Assembly: GCA_945949375.1 (NCBI GenBank)
Contig: CAMFEN010000001.1
Coordinates: 1 to 24,650 of the forward strand
Direction: 5' to 3'
DNA length: 24,650 nucleotides
DNA from: an uncultured Bacteroidales bacterium
GTDB taxonomy: Bacteria > Bacteroidota > Bacteroidia > Bacteroidales > Paludibacteraceae
Part shown: one piece after another, positions 13,917-22,968 of the stretch
Numbering within the stretch: the first letter of the stretch is position 1
Layout: every line of letters starts with the position of its first letter
The notes under the pieces: model-generated
What the model was told of the DNA's origin: nothing
What the model saw: the letters and a program-made list of their open reading frames with translations, nothing else
Database searches by the model: none
Made by a program: the position numbers and the translations under genes

Positions 13917-14894
13917 ATGTCCAAACTGCTTATCATACGTTTCTCTGCGCTTGGCGACGTGGCTATGCTTGTACCGGTGATAGAGAATCTGGCAAACATA
14001 TATCCGAAACTCTCTATTACTATTTTGTCTCGCAAACAGGTAGCCCCGCTATTTGCGGATATGCCCGATAATATTCATTTTTTCGGTGCTGACTTGCGTG
14101 GAAGGCATAAAGGAATAAAAGGAATGAATAGGCTACTGCAAGATATTGATTATCAGCAGTTTGATGCAGTAGCAGATATGCACGATGTCCTACGGAGCAA
14201 ATACCTGCGGATGCGTTTCCGACTTATTGGGAAACGAGTATCTGTCATACAAAAGGGACGAATAAGCAAATTTCTTCTCATTAAGAAACATAACTTTTCT
14301 CCTTCTCTTCCTTCAACTATTGAACGTTATCAAGACGTACTGCAGCGCTTGGGGCTATCAATACAACTCCACCCTCAACAGAATAATGGCGGGGAACGTA
14401 TAGGCATTGGGATTGCTCCATTTGCTGCACATAAAGGTAAGATTTATCCATTGGAAAAGATGGAAGAGGTGGTGCGGTTGTTGTCTAACGATGGAGAGCC
14501 TATTTATTTGTTCGGAGCAGGTCAACAAGAACAAACCCTCTTGGAACAATGGGCAGTAACTTATCCGAATGTAACCTCATTAGCAGGAAAACAAGATATG
14601 GCTAAAGAGATTGCAATAATGCGTGGGCTACGGCTAATGGTTACTATGGATTCTGCCAATATGCACCTCGCCTCCATTGCTGGCACGCGGGTGCTTTCTA
14701 TTTGGGGAGCTACGCATCCGGCTGCAGGATTCCTCGGATACGGACAGAGCGAGAGCGATTGTATCCAACGCGATCTACCTTGCCGCCCATGTTCTGTGTA
14801 TGGTAACAAACCATGCCAATATAGCGACTACCATTGTTTGAATATAGCACCAAAGGACATCGTAAAACGCATAACACAAGCCTTATGCAAATAA
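13917..14894 (+). CDS. Glycosyltransferase family 9 (heptosyltransferase-like)
   Basis: The start is taken at ATG 13917, one base after the DUF4254 stop, since the family begins KLLIIRFSALGDVAM-like; an earlier in-frame ATG would sit inside the upstream gene. The 325-residue protein shows the GT-B layout of the WaaC/WaaF family: the GDV loop at about residues 11-14, GIAPFAAHKGKIYPLEKM starting the nucleotide-sugar half (about 163-180), FGAGQQE, and MDSANMHLASIAGT near 244-257, which carries the donor-site residues. A Cys-rich PCRPCSVYG segment near the C-terminus is common in Bacteroidota members. It should add heptose or a similar sugar to the LPS core on the cytoplasmic face. The next gene overlaps by 10 bp. 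Confidence 0.9.
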   Translation: MSKLLIIRFSALGDVAMLVPVIENLANIYPKLSITILSRKQVAPLFADMPDNIHFFGADLRGRHKGIKGMNRLLQDIDYQQFDAVADMHDVLRSKYLRMRFRLIGKRVSVIQKGRISKFLLIKKHNFSPSLPSTIERYQDVLQRLGLSIQLHPQQNNGGERIGIGIAPFAAHKGKIYPLEKMEEVVRLLSNDGEPIYLFGAGQQEQTLLEQWAVTYPNVTSLAGKQDMAKEIAIMRGLRLMVTMDSANMHLASIAGTRVLSIWGATHPAAGFLGYGQSESDCIQRDLPCRPCSVYGNKPCQYSDYHCLNIAPKDIVKRITQALCK

Positions 14895-15601
14895 TCGTTT
14901 CGCCTATATATGAACATCTGCGTTCTTGGATAGAGACCATCCCACAATCATTCAGCACAATGGGAGAGGTCATATATAATGCCCGTAATCAGATACGCGT
15001 AGCAAAAGCTCCGGACGGAACGATAGTCAATATCAAACGCTATCATACACCCGCCTTTGCCAATAGGGTTATTTATTCCTATTTCCGTAAACCGAAAGCC
15101 GAACGAGCATATCGCAATGCTTTGCTCCTCTCGGATAAAGGTATTGCCACACCTACTCCCATCGGATATATCTTATGCGGAAATCATCTTTTAGCAGAGA
15201 GTTTCCTTATCACGCTGCAAAGTCCGCTTAAACGGAATTTCTACGAATTTCGGCATCATACCCTCGAAGGATATGAAGGTATCATACAACGGTTTGCGCT
15301 ATTTACCGCTGAGATGCACAAGAAAGAAATTTTACATTTGGATTACTCTCCAGGGAATATTCTCTTTGATGTGTTGCCGAATGGGGAAGTTGTATTTGCA
15401 TTAGTAGATATTAACCGTATGCGCATCGGGCATCCTATCTCACAAAAAGAAGCATGCAGAAGTTTTCGGCGGTTATGGGGAGAACAAAATTTTTTTGAGC
15501 TCTTGGGCAAAGAGTATGCAACCGCTCGAGGCTGGAACGAGCAGCAGACTTGTGAACTAATTATTCGCTATTGGAAACAATTTTGGAGAAATCGAAAATG
15601 A
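14885..15601 (+). CDS. LPS core kinase, WaaP/InaA-like
   Basis: The start at ATG 14885 gives 238 residues and a 10-bp overlap with the GT9 gene. The protein kinase-like fold is shown by VNIKRYH (Lys51, the likely ATP-binding lysine), the catalytic loop HLDYSPGNI (His151, Asp153, Asn158), and VDINRM in place of DFG about 20 residues later. This pattern belongs to the lipopolysaccharide kinase (Kdo/WaaP) family, which phosphorylates core sugars on the inner face of the membrane. A glycan kinase fits the context of GT9 and GT2. The last codon overlaps the GT2 start (ATGA). Whether the target is Kdo, heptose or another sugar cannot be told from sequence. Confidence 0.88.
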   Translation: MQIIVSPIYEHLRSWIETIPQSFSTMGEVIYNARNQIRVAKAPDGTIVNIKRYHTPAFANRVIYSYFRKPKAERAYRNALLLSDKGIATPTPIGYILCGNHLLAESFLITLQSPLKRNFYEFRHHTLEGYEGIIQRFALFTAEMHKKEILHLDYSPGNILFDVLPNGEVVFALVDINRMRIGHPISQKEACRSFRRLWGEQNFFELLGKEYATARGWNEQQTCELIIRYWKQFWRNRK

Positions 15602-16482
15602 ATAATGTAAGTGTAATCATTCCCAATTTTAACGGGCAAATTCTATTGGCTGCATATTTGCCAACCGTTGATGCAGCCTTGCATAGTTGCCCAATAATTC
15701 AACAATATGAAATCATTATCGTTGACGATGCATCAACGGATGACTCCGTAGCATATATAGAACAAAATTGGCACACCATACGCATTATTCGGAATAAACA
15801 AAATAGGGGGTTTAGTTGTACCGTCAACAGGGGTATTCAGCAGGCCAAATATGAACTGGTCTGCATACTAAACACAGATATGCAACTACCGACCGATTAT
15901 TTTACAGTCTTGTTGCCCATGGTATCGCAACCCAATGTGTTTGGCGTAAATTGCGCTATTAAGGATCCTAAGACGAGCAAAATCGTAGAGGGACGCAAAC
16001 AAGCTATCATCCGGCACCATAAACTAACGTACAAAGACTTGTTGAGCGAGCAAGAAGAAGGGGAGACGATGTACCTATGTGGAGGTAACGCTCTTATTTG
16101 CAAAGAGAAACTAATCTCTTTGGGAGGTTATGATGAACTATTTAGCCCTTTTTATTTTGAAGATATGGATTTATCTCTTCGTGCCAAACAGCAAGGTTGG
16201 ATTTCTCTATATACTGCCCGCACCTCCTGTGTACACCAACATGCTGCTACCATTGGAAAAACTTTTACAACGGAACAGGTAAAAGAGATTTTTCTGAGAA
16301 ATCGTGTATATATCAACCTGCGTTATCTTACTGGCATCACACGTGTTCTATTTCTGCTGTCTGCGTATTTTCACGCTCTAAAAGAGAAGGTATTTCGGCT
16401 TCCTTTGAGCCCATATAAGAAAGCTCTTTTCGGTTGGAATGCCCGCAAGAACGTTGAAAGAGCAATAATACCACCGCAATAA
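15598..16482 (+). CDS. Glycosyltransferase family 2
   Basis: The 294-residue protein has the GT-A motifs of family 2. They are SVIIPNFNG at the N-terminus, VDDASTDDS at about 42-50 (nucleotide-binding Asp pair 43-44), LNTDMQ near 91-96 (metal-binding DxD equivalent), and FEDMDLSLRAKQQGW near 187-201 (catalytic ED). The start at ATG 15598 overlaps the kinase stop by 4 bp. One C-terminal hydrophobic stretch (RVLFLLSAYFHAL) might touch the membrane. It is the last gene of the plus-strand operon. Its final 146 bp are antisense to the 3' end of the ligase gene. The sugar donor and acceptor are unknown. Confidence 0.92.
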   Translation: MNNVSVIIPNFNGQILLAAYLPTVDAALHSCPIIQQYEIIIVDDASTDDSVAYIEQNWHTIRIIRNKQNRGFSCTVNRGIQQAKYELVCILNTDMQLPTDYFTVLLPMVSQPNVFGVNCAIKDPKTSKIVEGRKQAIIRHHKLTYKDLLSEQEEGETMYLCGGNALICKEKLISLGGYDELFSPFYFEDMDLSLRAKQQGWISLYTARTSCVHQHAATIGKTFTTEQVKEIFLRNRVYINLRYLTGITRVLFLLSAYFHALKEKVFRLPLSPYKKALFGWNARKNVERAIIPPQ

Positions 16483-17677
16483 ACTGAGGCTGTAAGTGAT
16501 CTCCTAATGGTTCGAACATCATTTGGATAAAAACTGCCAACAGAAAACACCATACGTATAGTCGATACTCTCGTTTTGGCATCATTACTACACTTACCAT
16601 AAAAAATACCAACACCAACAAACCGATTATTCCGAACTCAATCCATTCTGTCAAGAATGTATTGTGAGGGTGGTGTGTCATCATACTTTGTCCGACAACA
16701 GCAAAATCAGGAATAGACAATAATCCTCTGATAAAATTGTTATAAGTGTTTTCGTCTTGATACATTTGCTGCAAATAATCGCTGCTGAAAGTAGAAACAC
16801 CATATCCTAAAATCGGTTTTTCTGCTATCTTTTGCAAAGAATATTCCCATACAACCAGTCTCGGATTGTGAAGCATTACATCCATATCCAAACGTGGATT
16901 GGCGAGAAACAAAATAGAGACTACAAAAAATACTATTGTCAGAAGAACATATAGTACTTTCTTGTTATGATATTTCGTAAAATAAGAGGTTGATACAATT
17001 AAAAGAATCAATAGGGCAGAAAGAAATCCGGACCTGCCAACAGATAGTATAACGTACGAGAATAATAGCAGCAAGACAATAGGCAATGCGACTTTCACAA
17101 CTTTTTTATCTACCGTTCTCAAAATATACACACCCAAAATAATAGTCGTATTTATGTATAAATTGACCACCATATGCGAGTTGATATATTGCGCACGAAC
17201 GTTATTGTATAGGATGTAGTCAAAATTCAAGACTCCATATTGTGTAAAATAATAGTAGGTATTAACAATCAGCATATATATGCTAGTCAGCAACATCGCA
17301 TAACCGGCATACTTCAACTTAAGTTTGTCCGAAAAGCCGAGGCATCCCACCACTCCTATGATTGCAAACGCTGTATGTCTATTCAACTGATGATAATAAT
17401 ACTCTGTCGGTGCAGTAGTATCCCAAAGTTGCCACAATGGTATCATGATGAACAATAGGAACATGCTTATATACATATAATTGTCCCTATTCCAACACAA
17501 ACATTTCCAACGTTTATTCAACAAATAATCCAATACATACCCTATAGATGCAATATATAAGGAAGTACGTTGCCAATGCCCATAACTAAAAGGCATGGAC
17601 ATCAGCCATAATAACAAACCCACTATCGGACTATAGGAGATTATTGTTTTTACCGAATTCCACCATCTACTATTCAT
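16337..17677 (-). CDS. O-antigen ligase family (WaaL/Wzy) membrane protein
   Basis: I chose the ATG at 17675-17677, which overlaps the upstream GT4 stop by 8 bp; two earlier in-frame starts lie deeper inside the GT4 gene. The 446-residue protein has about ten to twelve hydrophobic segments. Its large periplasmic loop has the family motifs HNPRLVVWEYSLQKIAEKP and HHPHNTFLTEWIEFG, the latter with the conserved His of Wzy_C/WaaL proteins. GRSGFLSALLI supplies the usual Arg. These enzymes join or polymerise lipid-linked glycan at the periplasmic face. The C-terminal 48 residues (from about LLLFQRSCGH) are hydrophilic and encoded opposite the GT2 C-terminus, and they lack family features. The final role (ligase or polymerase) is open. 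Confidence 0.86.
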   Translation of the reverse strand: MNSRWWNSVKTIISYSPIVGLLLWLMSMPFSYGHWQRTSLYIASIGYVLDYLLNKRWKCLCWNRDNYMYISMFLLFIMIPLWQLWDTTAPTEYYYHQLNRHTAFAIIGVVGCLGFSDKLKLKYAGYAMLLTSIYMLIVNTYYYFTQYGVLNFDYILYNNVRAQYINSHMVVNLYINTTIILGVYILRTVDKKVVKVALPIVLLLLFSYVILSVGRSGFLSALLILLIVSTSYFTKYHNKKVLYVLLTIVFFVVSILFLANPRLDMDVMLHNPRLVVWEYSLQKIAEKPILGYGVSTFSSDYLQQMYQDENTYNNFIRGLLSIPDFAVVGQSMMTHHPHNTFLTEWIEFGIIGLLVLVFFMVSVVMMPKREYRLYVWCFLLAVFIQMMFEPLGDHLQPQFIAVVLLLFQRSCGHSNRKELSYMGSKEAEIPSLLERENTQTAEIEHV

Positions 17678-18713
17678 CTTTTCTATATATTGTAAGGTAT
17701 TTTTGAACATGATGCTCCCATGAAAACGAGGTAGCATACTGAAATGCAGTCTCTTGTTTCTCTGTATTGTTTTGAATAGTTCTCTCTATTAACTCTGCCG
17801 ACTCCTTAGGCGGATAGCCTTTCTCAAAGAATTGCACATGCGTTCCTCCTATTTCTATCAAACTGGTCTCTTGAGAACAAATCACGGGCTTTCGGAATAA
17901 CATGGCTTCTACAATAGGCAACCCGAACCCTTCAAACAAAGACGGAAATACAAATGCAGCACAGTGGCGATAAAGCCACACTTTTTCTTCCGGCGATACC
18001 AATCCCAACAAATGGACATTCTGAATACCTTTTGTAGCTATACTCGCACGTATTCGGTCGGCATATTCCGTATGGTCATTGCCGGCAATGTATAGTTGGT
18101 ATTGCGGCAAGTACTGCATCATATCAAGCAGTACATAAAAATTCTTTTTTTCTTTGCACTCGCCTATCGTAAATAAGTACGGCTTTTGTGGGTCAACCTG
18201 CGCCGGAATATGCTCCTGCTGCAAATCAATACGTTCTATACCATTGTAAATCAAGTCAATGGACTTCTTGCCCGTTTGCAAATATCGTTTTGTTTCCTGT
18301 CGGGCGAACTCGGATATACATACTATCTTATCGGCTCTATCTGCTTTCTTCTGTATTTTTTTCAGATACTGTTCCACTTTTCTCCCCCGCTTTTCATACA
18401 CAAAGTTGAAATCATGGATTGTCAGGATATACCGCTTTGCAAATGGTCGATAGCGCGATAATTGGTGTATAGCATGCCAAACGTCGAAACGCTTACCTAT
18501 CAACCATGGGAAAACACGATATATCTTGTGCGCTACGATATATTTGACTTTGTCGCCGAAGGCTCCTACGAATTGGGATGGCACAAGTAGATAAATTTGC
18601 TCATCCGATTGAGGAATATACGTATCACGAAAAAAATAACCGTAATTGAGTGCCACTTGCCCTAAACCACAATGCACATTTTTCAATATAGACAAATCAA
18701 TCAGTATTCTCAT
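17670..18713 (-). CDS. Glycosyltransferase family 4
   Basis: The 347-residue protein has GT-B family 4 features: MRILIDLSIL with a short Gly-rich loop, DKIVCISEFARQET near 130-143, YLFTIGECKEKKNF starting the C-terminal Rossmann half, and PSLFEGFGLPIVEAM near 258-272 with the E-x7-E nucleotide-sugar site. There is no signal peptide, so it works on the cytoplasmic side. Its ATG overlaps the preceding GT4 stop by 4 bp, and its own stop overlaps the ligase start. It resembles its upstream neighbour in motif order and may be an old duplicate of it, but differs clearly in sequence. The sugar is unknown. Confidence 0.92.
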   Translation of the reverse strand: MRILIDLSILKNVHCGLGQVALNYGYFFRDTYIPQSDEQIYLLVPSQFVGAFGDKVKYIVAHKIYRVFPWLIGKRFDVWHAIHQLSRYRPFAKRYILTIHDFNFVYEKRGRKVEQYLKKIQKKADRADKIVCISEFARQETKRYLQTGKKSIDLIYNGIERIDLQQEHIPAQVDPQKPYLFTIGECKEKKNFYVLLDMMQYLPQYQLYIAGNDHTEYADRIRASIATKGIQNVHLLGLVSPEEKVWLYRHCAAFVFPSLFEGFGLPIVEAMLFRKPVICSQETSLIEIGGTHVQFFEKGYPPKESAELIERTIQNNTEKQETAFQYATSFSWEHHVQKYLTIYRKDE

Positions 18714-19816
18714 AATGTATCGTAAATTTCCAATAAGTGACGGGCAACCTCATCGTCCGTAAATTTCTGACTTTGTTTATATCCCGCTTGTATCATCTGC
18801 GCCCGTAAGTTGCTATCCGCCAACATCATAGCCAACTGCTTTCCTATCGTCTCCACGTCATTCGGATCTGCATATAGAGCCGCCTGACCTCCCGTTTCTT
18901 CAAAACAACTGCCCGTTGATGTCAGCACGGGTGTTCCTACGCACATAGCCTCTAAAATAGGGATTCCAAAGCCTTCGAATACAGACGGATAAACAAACAC
19001 CTCCGCCCCCTTGTATAATGCAGGGAAGTCCGTAAACGGGATGCCGTGCAAGAAATAGATTTCTTGATGGCATTGTATAGACAACTGGCGCAAGGTCTCC
19101 CCATACTTGGATGGAGCACCAACATACACCAAAGGGACATCTATGTGTGCGCTTTCCATAGCCAGTTGCAGATTATATAGGTTTTTGCGACGCTCTAACG
19201 CACCCACATAAAGCAGATATTGATCTGGTAAACAATACTTAGATCGAACCGCTTGTACTTCCTCTTTAGAAATCGGTTTGCGAAATTGGTTATTGCAACC
19301 TTGGTAAACCACTCGTATCTTTCTTTCATCCGCGTGAAAATAGGTTATTATGTCTCGTTTGGTCTGCTCTGAGATAGCAATAATCACATCAGCGTGCGCG
19401 CAAGCATATCGCACCTTGTTTGCAAACAAATGCCTATAACCTATGCTATATAATTCCGGATAGCGCATGAATATCGCATCGTGCATCGTTACAATCGTTT
19501 GAATACCTGTACGTTGGATACCGATTGGCAGTTCGCCAGACAAACCATGATATATGTCCACATGATATTGTTGCAAGGATGTCAAACAACCACGCATTCT
19601 CCATAGATCGGGAAAATACCTCCACATACCTTGTGGGGAAATGGTGGTACCGAATTGTGGAGAAAAACGGGCAGAGGGAATTCCGCAATAGAAGTACTCA
19701 TTCTGCGAAGCATAGGCAGAAAGCAATCGGATAGTGTCTCGACTATAATTGCCAAGCCCGCGAGCATTGGCAAAAGCTCGTTTGGCATCAAAGGCTATTC
19801 GTTTGGGCTTGTCCAT
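18710..19816 (-). CDS. Glycosyltransferase family 4
   Basis: The 368-residue protein opens with the family's glycine loop (RAFANARGLGNYSRDTIR), has ADVIIAISEQTKRDI near 140-155, YLLYVGALERRKNL near the domain junction (about 200-215), and PSVFEGFGIPILEAM near 278-292 with the E-x7-E pair. It is the first of two GT4 genes in a row. Its start overlaps the 3' end of the LtaS-type gene by 22 bp, the largest same-strand overlap in this operon, which supports coupled translation. It should add a hexose-type sugar to a lipid-linked or core glycan in the cytoplasm. Confidence 0.92.
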   Translation of the reverse strand: MDKPKRIAFDAKRAFANARGLGNYSRDTIRLLSAYASQNEYFYCGIPSARFSPQFGTTISPQGMWRYFPDLWRMRGCLTSLQQYHVDIYHGLSGELPIGIQRTGIQTIVTMHDAIFMRYPELYSIGYRHLFANKVRYACAHADVIIAISEQTKRDIITYFHADERKIRVVYQGCNNQFRKPISKEEVQAVRSKYCLPDQYLLYVGALERRKNLYNLQLAMESAHIDVPLVYVGAPSKYGETLRQLSIQCHQEIYFLHGIPFTDFPALYKGAEVFVYPSVFEGFGIPILEAMCVGTPVLTSTGSCFEETGGQAALYADPNDVETIGKQLAMMLADSNLRAQMIQAGYKQSQKFTDDEVARHLLEIYDTL

Positions 19817-21762
19817 TGGTTTGCTACTGCTTTTATGTTTACTAACTGATGTTGTACTGCATATTTTCTCATCTTTTCTAATCGCGTATACTCCATTACG
19901 CTTCTTTCTTGTTCCGTTGGCAGATGATAGAGATATTCTTTTTGAGTGTTTATGCTATAACTATATAGCCACTCCCCATCGCAACAACCTAAATGGTCAT
20001 TATTGACGAAATATGCATATTCTCTATTTTTCTTCAACAGATCAATACCCATCGTATTGTCTGTGTATGGAAGACCTAAAATACTTAACAAGGTAGGCGC
20101 AATGTCTTGTTGTTGAGCTGGAGAAGAAATAATGGTATCCCTCAAATCTTCCGTCACAAAGAAACAAGGAACGGTATTGTATTGCAAGTTATAATCGTAG
20201 GGGGTAGAAACTGGATTTCCATGGTCTCCTACCAAAACAAACAATGTATTCCTGCCCCATTCCGTTTGCTGTGCTTGCTGCATAAATTGTCGCAGCGCGT
20301 CATCCGCATAGGCAATAATCTGCTGTTCTTCATTAGCACCCATCGGGCGATACTTATCGGGAATAACAAAAGGTGTATGGTTGCTGACCGTGAGAAAAAG
20401 TGCAAAAAAGGGTTGCCCTGTGGTGTCTGCTCGTTGCTGCAAGTAATCCAGACCATACGAAAACATATAGTCATCCGGCACGCCGAAATTGTTCACAACC
20501 TTGTCTGATGGATAATCATAGAGCGAGAAGATATGTTCAATACTATTATCATAGAAAAAGGAGTTCATATTATCGTACTGCGGATTACCAGTCACGAAAA
20601 CAAAAGTGCTATATCCGTTTTGTTTTAGTGCAAACGGCAATCCCATATACTGATGGGAAGGCACTGTCATAGTGGTTTTGGCAAAGTTTGGACCATAGCC
20701 ATACAACGTAGCCGTAATACCATTGTTGGTATGTACACCTGCAGAATAAAAATTACTGAAATACAAGGAACGATCCCTTAGTGCAGCCAAATAAGGTGTA
20801 ATATGCTTTCCTTGGTAAGTCTCCTCCAAATGGGCAGTACTCATTGATTCCATCAGTATGACCACTACATTGCGTTTCCCAAATCCTTCTTTTGCCGCAA
20901 TATGACGTACTAATGGATGAAAAGAGTCAGTTACTTGCATATCTAATTCTTGTTGCACTGCGGCTAATGCTTCTTGTTCATCTATCTGCAATAGCACTGG
21001 TAGGTCTTCCGATGTATATTCCGCACTTTTAATGATATTAAAAATAGGGTTAATACCCAATCGATTATAGAATGCATCATCACAAAAATAGGCAAAACTT
21101 ACCCCCAACGGGTAACGCTGAAAACTACCCCTTATTCCGCAGAAACATACTCCGTACATTAGGATGCTTACACAGATAGCCGCCGCATAGTCCTTGCACG
21201 AAAGCACCGGCGTTGATTTATCTATGTGCCTCTCAAACAAACATACTATGCGCACCAATGCCCATAAGTATATCCCCACAAACGCGATAGCGATCAATAA
21301 GTAAGGCCAATTTCCCTTATCCCCAATCAGCATACCTGCTGTGTCTTTGGCAAAAGCGAACCACTCGGTAACGGAGATATTCAGATGATTATCAAAAAAC
21401 TGAAAATAACGCGTATTTGCTACTTCTACCGGCAATCCTATTGAATAGATCACCCCATAATAACCCCCTATTCCGCGCATCAATTTGCCTATTCCATAAG
21501 CATATTGCGAACGATGCGTAAATAACATGGTATATAGTGTGATACATAATAACGGCAAAGCGCTAACATAGCTGGCTATTAGGTTGTCAAACTTCACGCC
21601 AATAAGTAGAGCATGCCATGCCAACACCCCATCCACTCCCGAAGTCGGCATATTAGAGAAAAGCAGCAGCAAACGGCAGGCAGATAATGATACCAAACAC
21701 AAAAAGTGAATAGCCAAAACAAAACCTATATTTTTCAGCAGCTTACGTAACATATCTTTCAT
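19795..21762 (-). CDS. LtaS/sulfatase-type membrane phosphotransferase
   Basis: The 655-residue protein has five hydrophobic membrane segments in the first 220 residues, then a periplasmic domain of the alkaline phosphatase/sulfatase superfamily from about residue 285. Motifs are VVVILMESMS (metal-binding Glu), HTNNGITATLYG with the likely nucleophile Thr, and LVGDHGNP (metal-binding Asp-His). This architecture is shared by lipoteichoic acid synthase, OpgB phosphoglycerol transferase and phosphoethanolamine transferases. As this is a Gram-negative type locus, transfer of phosphoglycerol or phosphoethanolamine to LPS or another surface glycan is more likely than LTA synthesis. It begins 21 bp after the upstream barrel gene and overlaps the next GT4 gene by 22 bp. 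Confidence 0.87.
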   Translation of the reverse strand: MKDMLRKLLKNIGFVLAIHFLCLVSLSACRLLLLFSNMPTSGVDGVLAWHALLIGVKFDNLIASYVSALPLLCITLYTMLFTHRSQYAYGIGKLMRGIGGYYGVIYSIGLPVEVANTRYFQFFDNHLNISVTEWFAFAKDTAGMLIGDKGNWPYLLIAIAFVGIYLWALVRIVCLFERHIDKSTPVLSCKDYAAAICVSILMYGVCFCGIRGSFQRYPLGVSFAYFCDDAFYNRLGINPIFNIIKSAEYTSEDLPVLLQIDEQEALAAVQQELDMQVTDSFHPLVRHIAAKEGFGKRNVVVILMESMSTAHLEETYQGKHITPYLAALRDRSLYFSNFYSAGVHTNNGITATLYGYGPNFAKTTMTVPSHQYMGLPFALKQNGYSTFVFVTGNPQYDNMNSFFYDNSIEHIFSLYDYPSDKVVNNFGVPDDYMFSYGLDYLQQRADTTGQPFFALFLTVSNHTPFVIPDKYRPMGANEEQQIIAYADDALRQFMQQAQQTEWGRNTLFVLVGDHGNPVSTPYDYNLQYNTVPCFFVTEDLRDTIISSPAQQQDIAPTLLSILGLPYTDNTMGIDLLKKNREYAYFVNNDHLGCCDGEWLYSYSINTQKEYLYHLPTEQERSVMEYTRLEKMRKYAVQHQLVNIKAVANQWTSPNE

Positions 21763-21783
21763 CCCTTGTAATTTCTATCGTGC

Positions 21784-22968
21784 TTATTTATCAAACAAGC
21801 CTCGTAATTTTCCATGCCTATGCCAAATACCATCCAGATTAAACCGCACGATTAACTGCTGCTGATGCTGCAGGTGGTATGTATCGTAGTGCATATTCCA
21901 TGAGAAATAGAAATTGACAAAACTGCTCCGATACAGATACACTATCAAATCTGTACGATTGTACAATCGCGACTGATAGAATGGGTCGCCTAAATTGAAA
22001 TAGGCGTTGCGCGAGAGGAAAGGTTGCAGATTATCGCCGTAATAGAAAGTATTTTTTAGCCCAAGAAACCACCAGCGAGCATACAACTCCACCAACATCC
22101 CTTGCGGGAAAAGGCTCTCATCGGTGGCTCTATCGCGCTCCCATTCAAAAATATAACCCACCTGCAAAGACAAGGAATCAAGCGGCGTGTAGGAACTAAA
22201 ATTGACCCCGACAAAGGCATTCAAGTTAATGTCGTCCATTACTGCCTCATGGTTGGGCGCAGCAAAGCCTGCTTTATGTTTTAGACTGAAAAGTCCGCCT
22301 GTCATCAGCCATTTGTACTGATACCGTCCGTCCAACACCAGCCGAAACATCTCGCGGCGTTCTGCTGTTTGGCTGCTTCGCCAGTCGCACATAAACTCCA
22401 CATAACCCCGTTTGTCGCGATATGACATCAACGCCCCCTGTATATTCGGATGCATATATACCAATGAGTCGTACATCACCCAATCCGGCAGCGGAGCAAT
22501 ACGATTCTCATAAGGGATGGCACCCATCCCCACATCGAAACCACGATACTGAAAATGGTAGTAGGCAGTGGGGGCTATGTGTATATCTCTCCAGTTGCCT
22601 CCCAACGGCTGTGTGTAGCGCACGCCCGCTACCATCTCATGCACACCGCCTGCTCTATCATTAATACGCACTCCTATTTCGGGTGACAGGCGGAAATTGA
22701 GCAAGGTTTGCGGAATCTGATAGGGAGCCTTGTACTCACGATTGTCAAAATATGTAGCAAAATCCACGTTGTAGATAAAACGCACTCTCTTTGCCTCCTC
22801 TGCGGCTCTGCGCTGCAACGAGATAGAATCTACCGCTACATAGCGCGGCGTTTTGGAATAACGCGTCCAAAACCCCGAGACGGCTACCGAATCCATAGCA
22901 TTCGCCCATGCACAAACACACAAGAGGAATACACCTGCCCATATTATCTTTAATTCTCTACCGCTCAT
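21784..22968 (-). CDS. Unidentified outer-membrane beta-barrel protein
   Basis: The 394-residue protein has a signal peptide (about 1-24, FLLCVCAWANA) and then alternating polar/aromatic strands typical of a barrel (RGFDVGMGAIPYENRI, YKWLMTGGLFSLKH, FVNFYFSWNMHYDTYHL). It ends in a charged tail, FDK, instead of an aromatic residue. I do not recognise the family. Its ATG overlaps the stop of the preceding barrel gene by 4 bp, so the two are made together, and an LtaS-type gene follows 21 bp later. A role in the outer membrane, perhaps in surface glycan handling, is inferred from context only. Confidence 0.75.
   Translation of the reverse strand: MSGRELKIIWAGVFLLCVCAWANAMDSVAVSGFWTRYSKTPRYVAVDSISLQRRAAEEAKRVRFIYNVDFATYFDNREYKAPYQIPQTLLNFRLSPEIGVRINDRAGGVHEMVAGVRYTQPLGGNWRDIHIAPTAYYHFQYRGFDVGMGAIPYENRIAPLPDWVMYDSLVYMHPNIQGALMSYRDKRGYVEFMCDWRSSQTAERREMFRLVLDGRYQYKWLMTGGLFSLKHKAGFAAPNHEAVMDDINLNAFVGVNFSSYTPLDSLSLQVGYIFEWERDRATDESLFPQGMLVELYARWWFLGLKNTFYYGDNLQPFLSRNAYFNLGDPFYQSRLYNRTDLIVYLYRSSFVNFYFSWNMHYDTYHLQHQQQLIVRFNLDGIWHRHGKLRGLFDK

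Noticed and set aside
17678..17737. Earlier starts for the O-antigen ligase gene
   Set aside because: They would overlap the GT4 coding end by 41 to 68 bp; the ATG at 17677 gives an 8-bp overlap in line with the other junctions of the operon.
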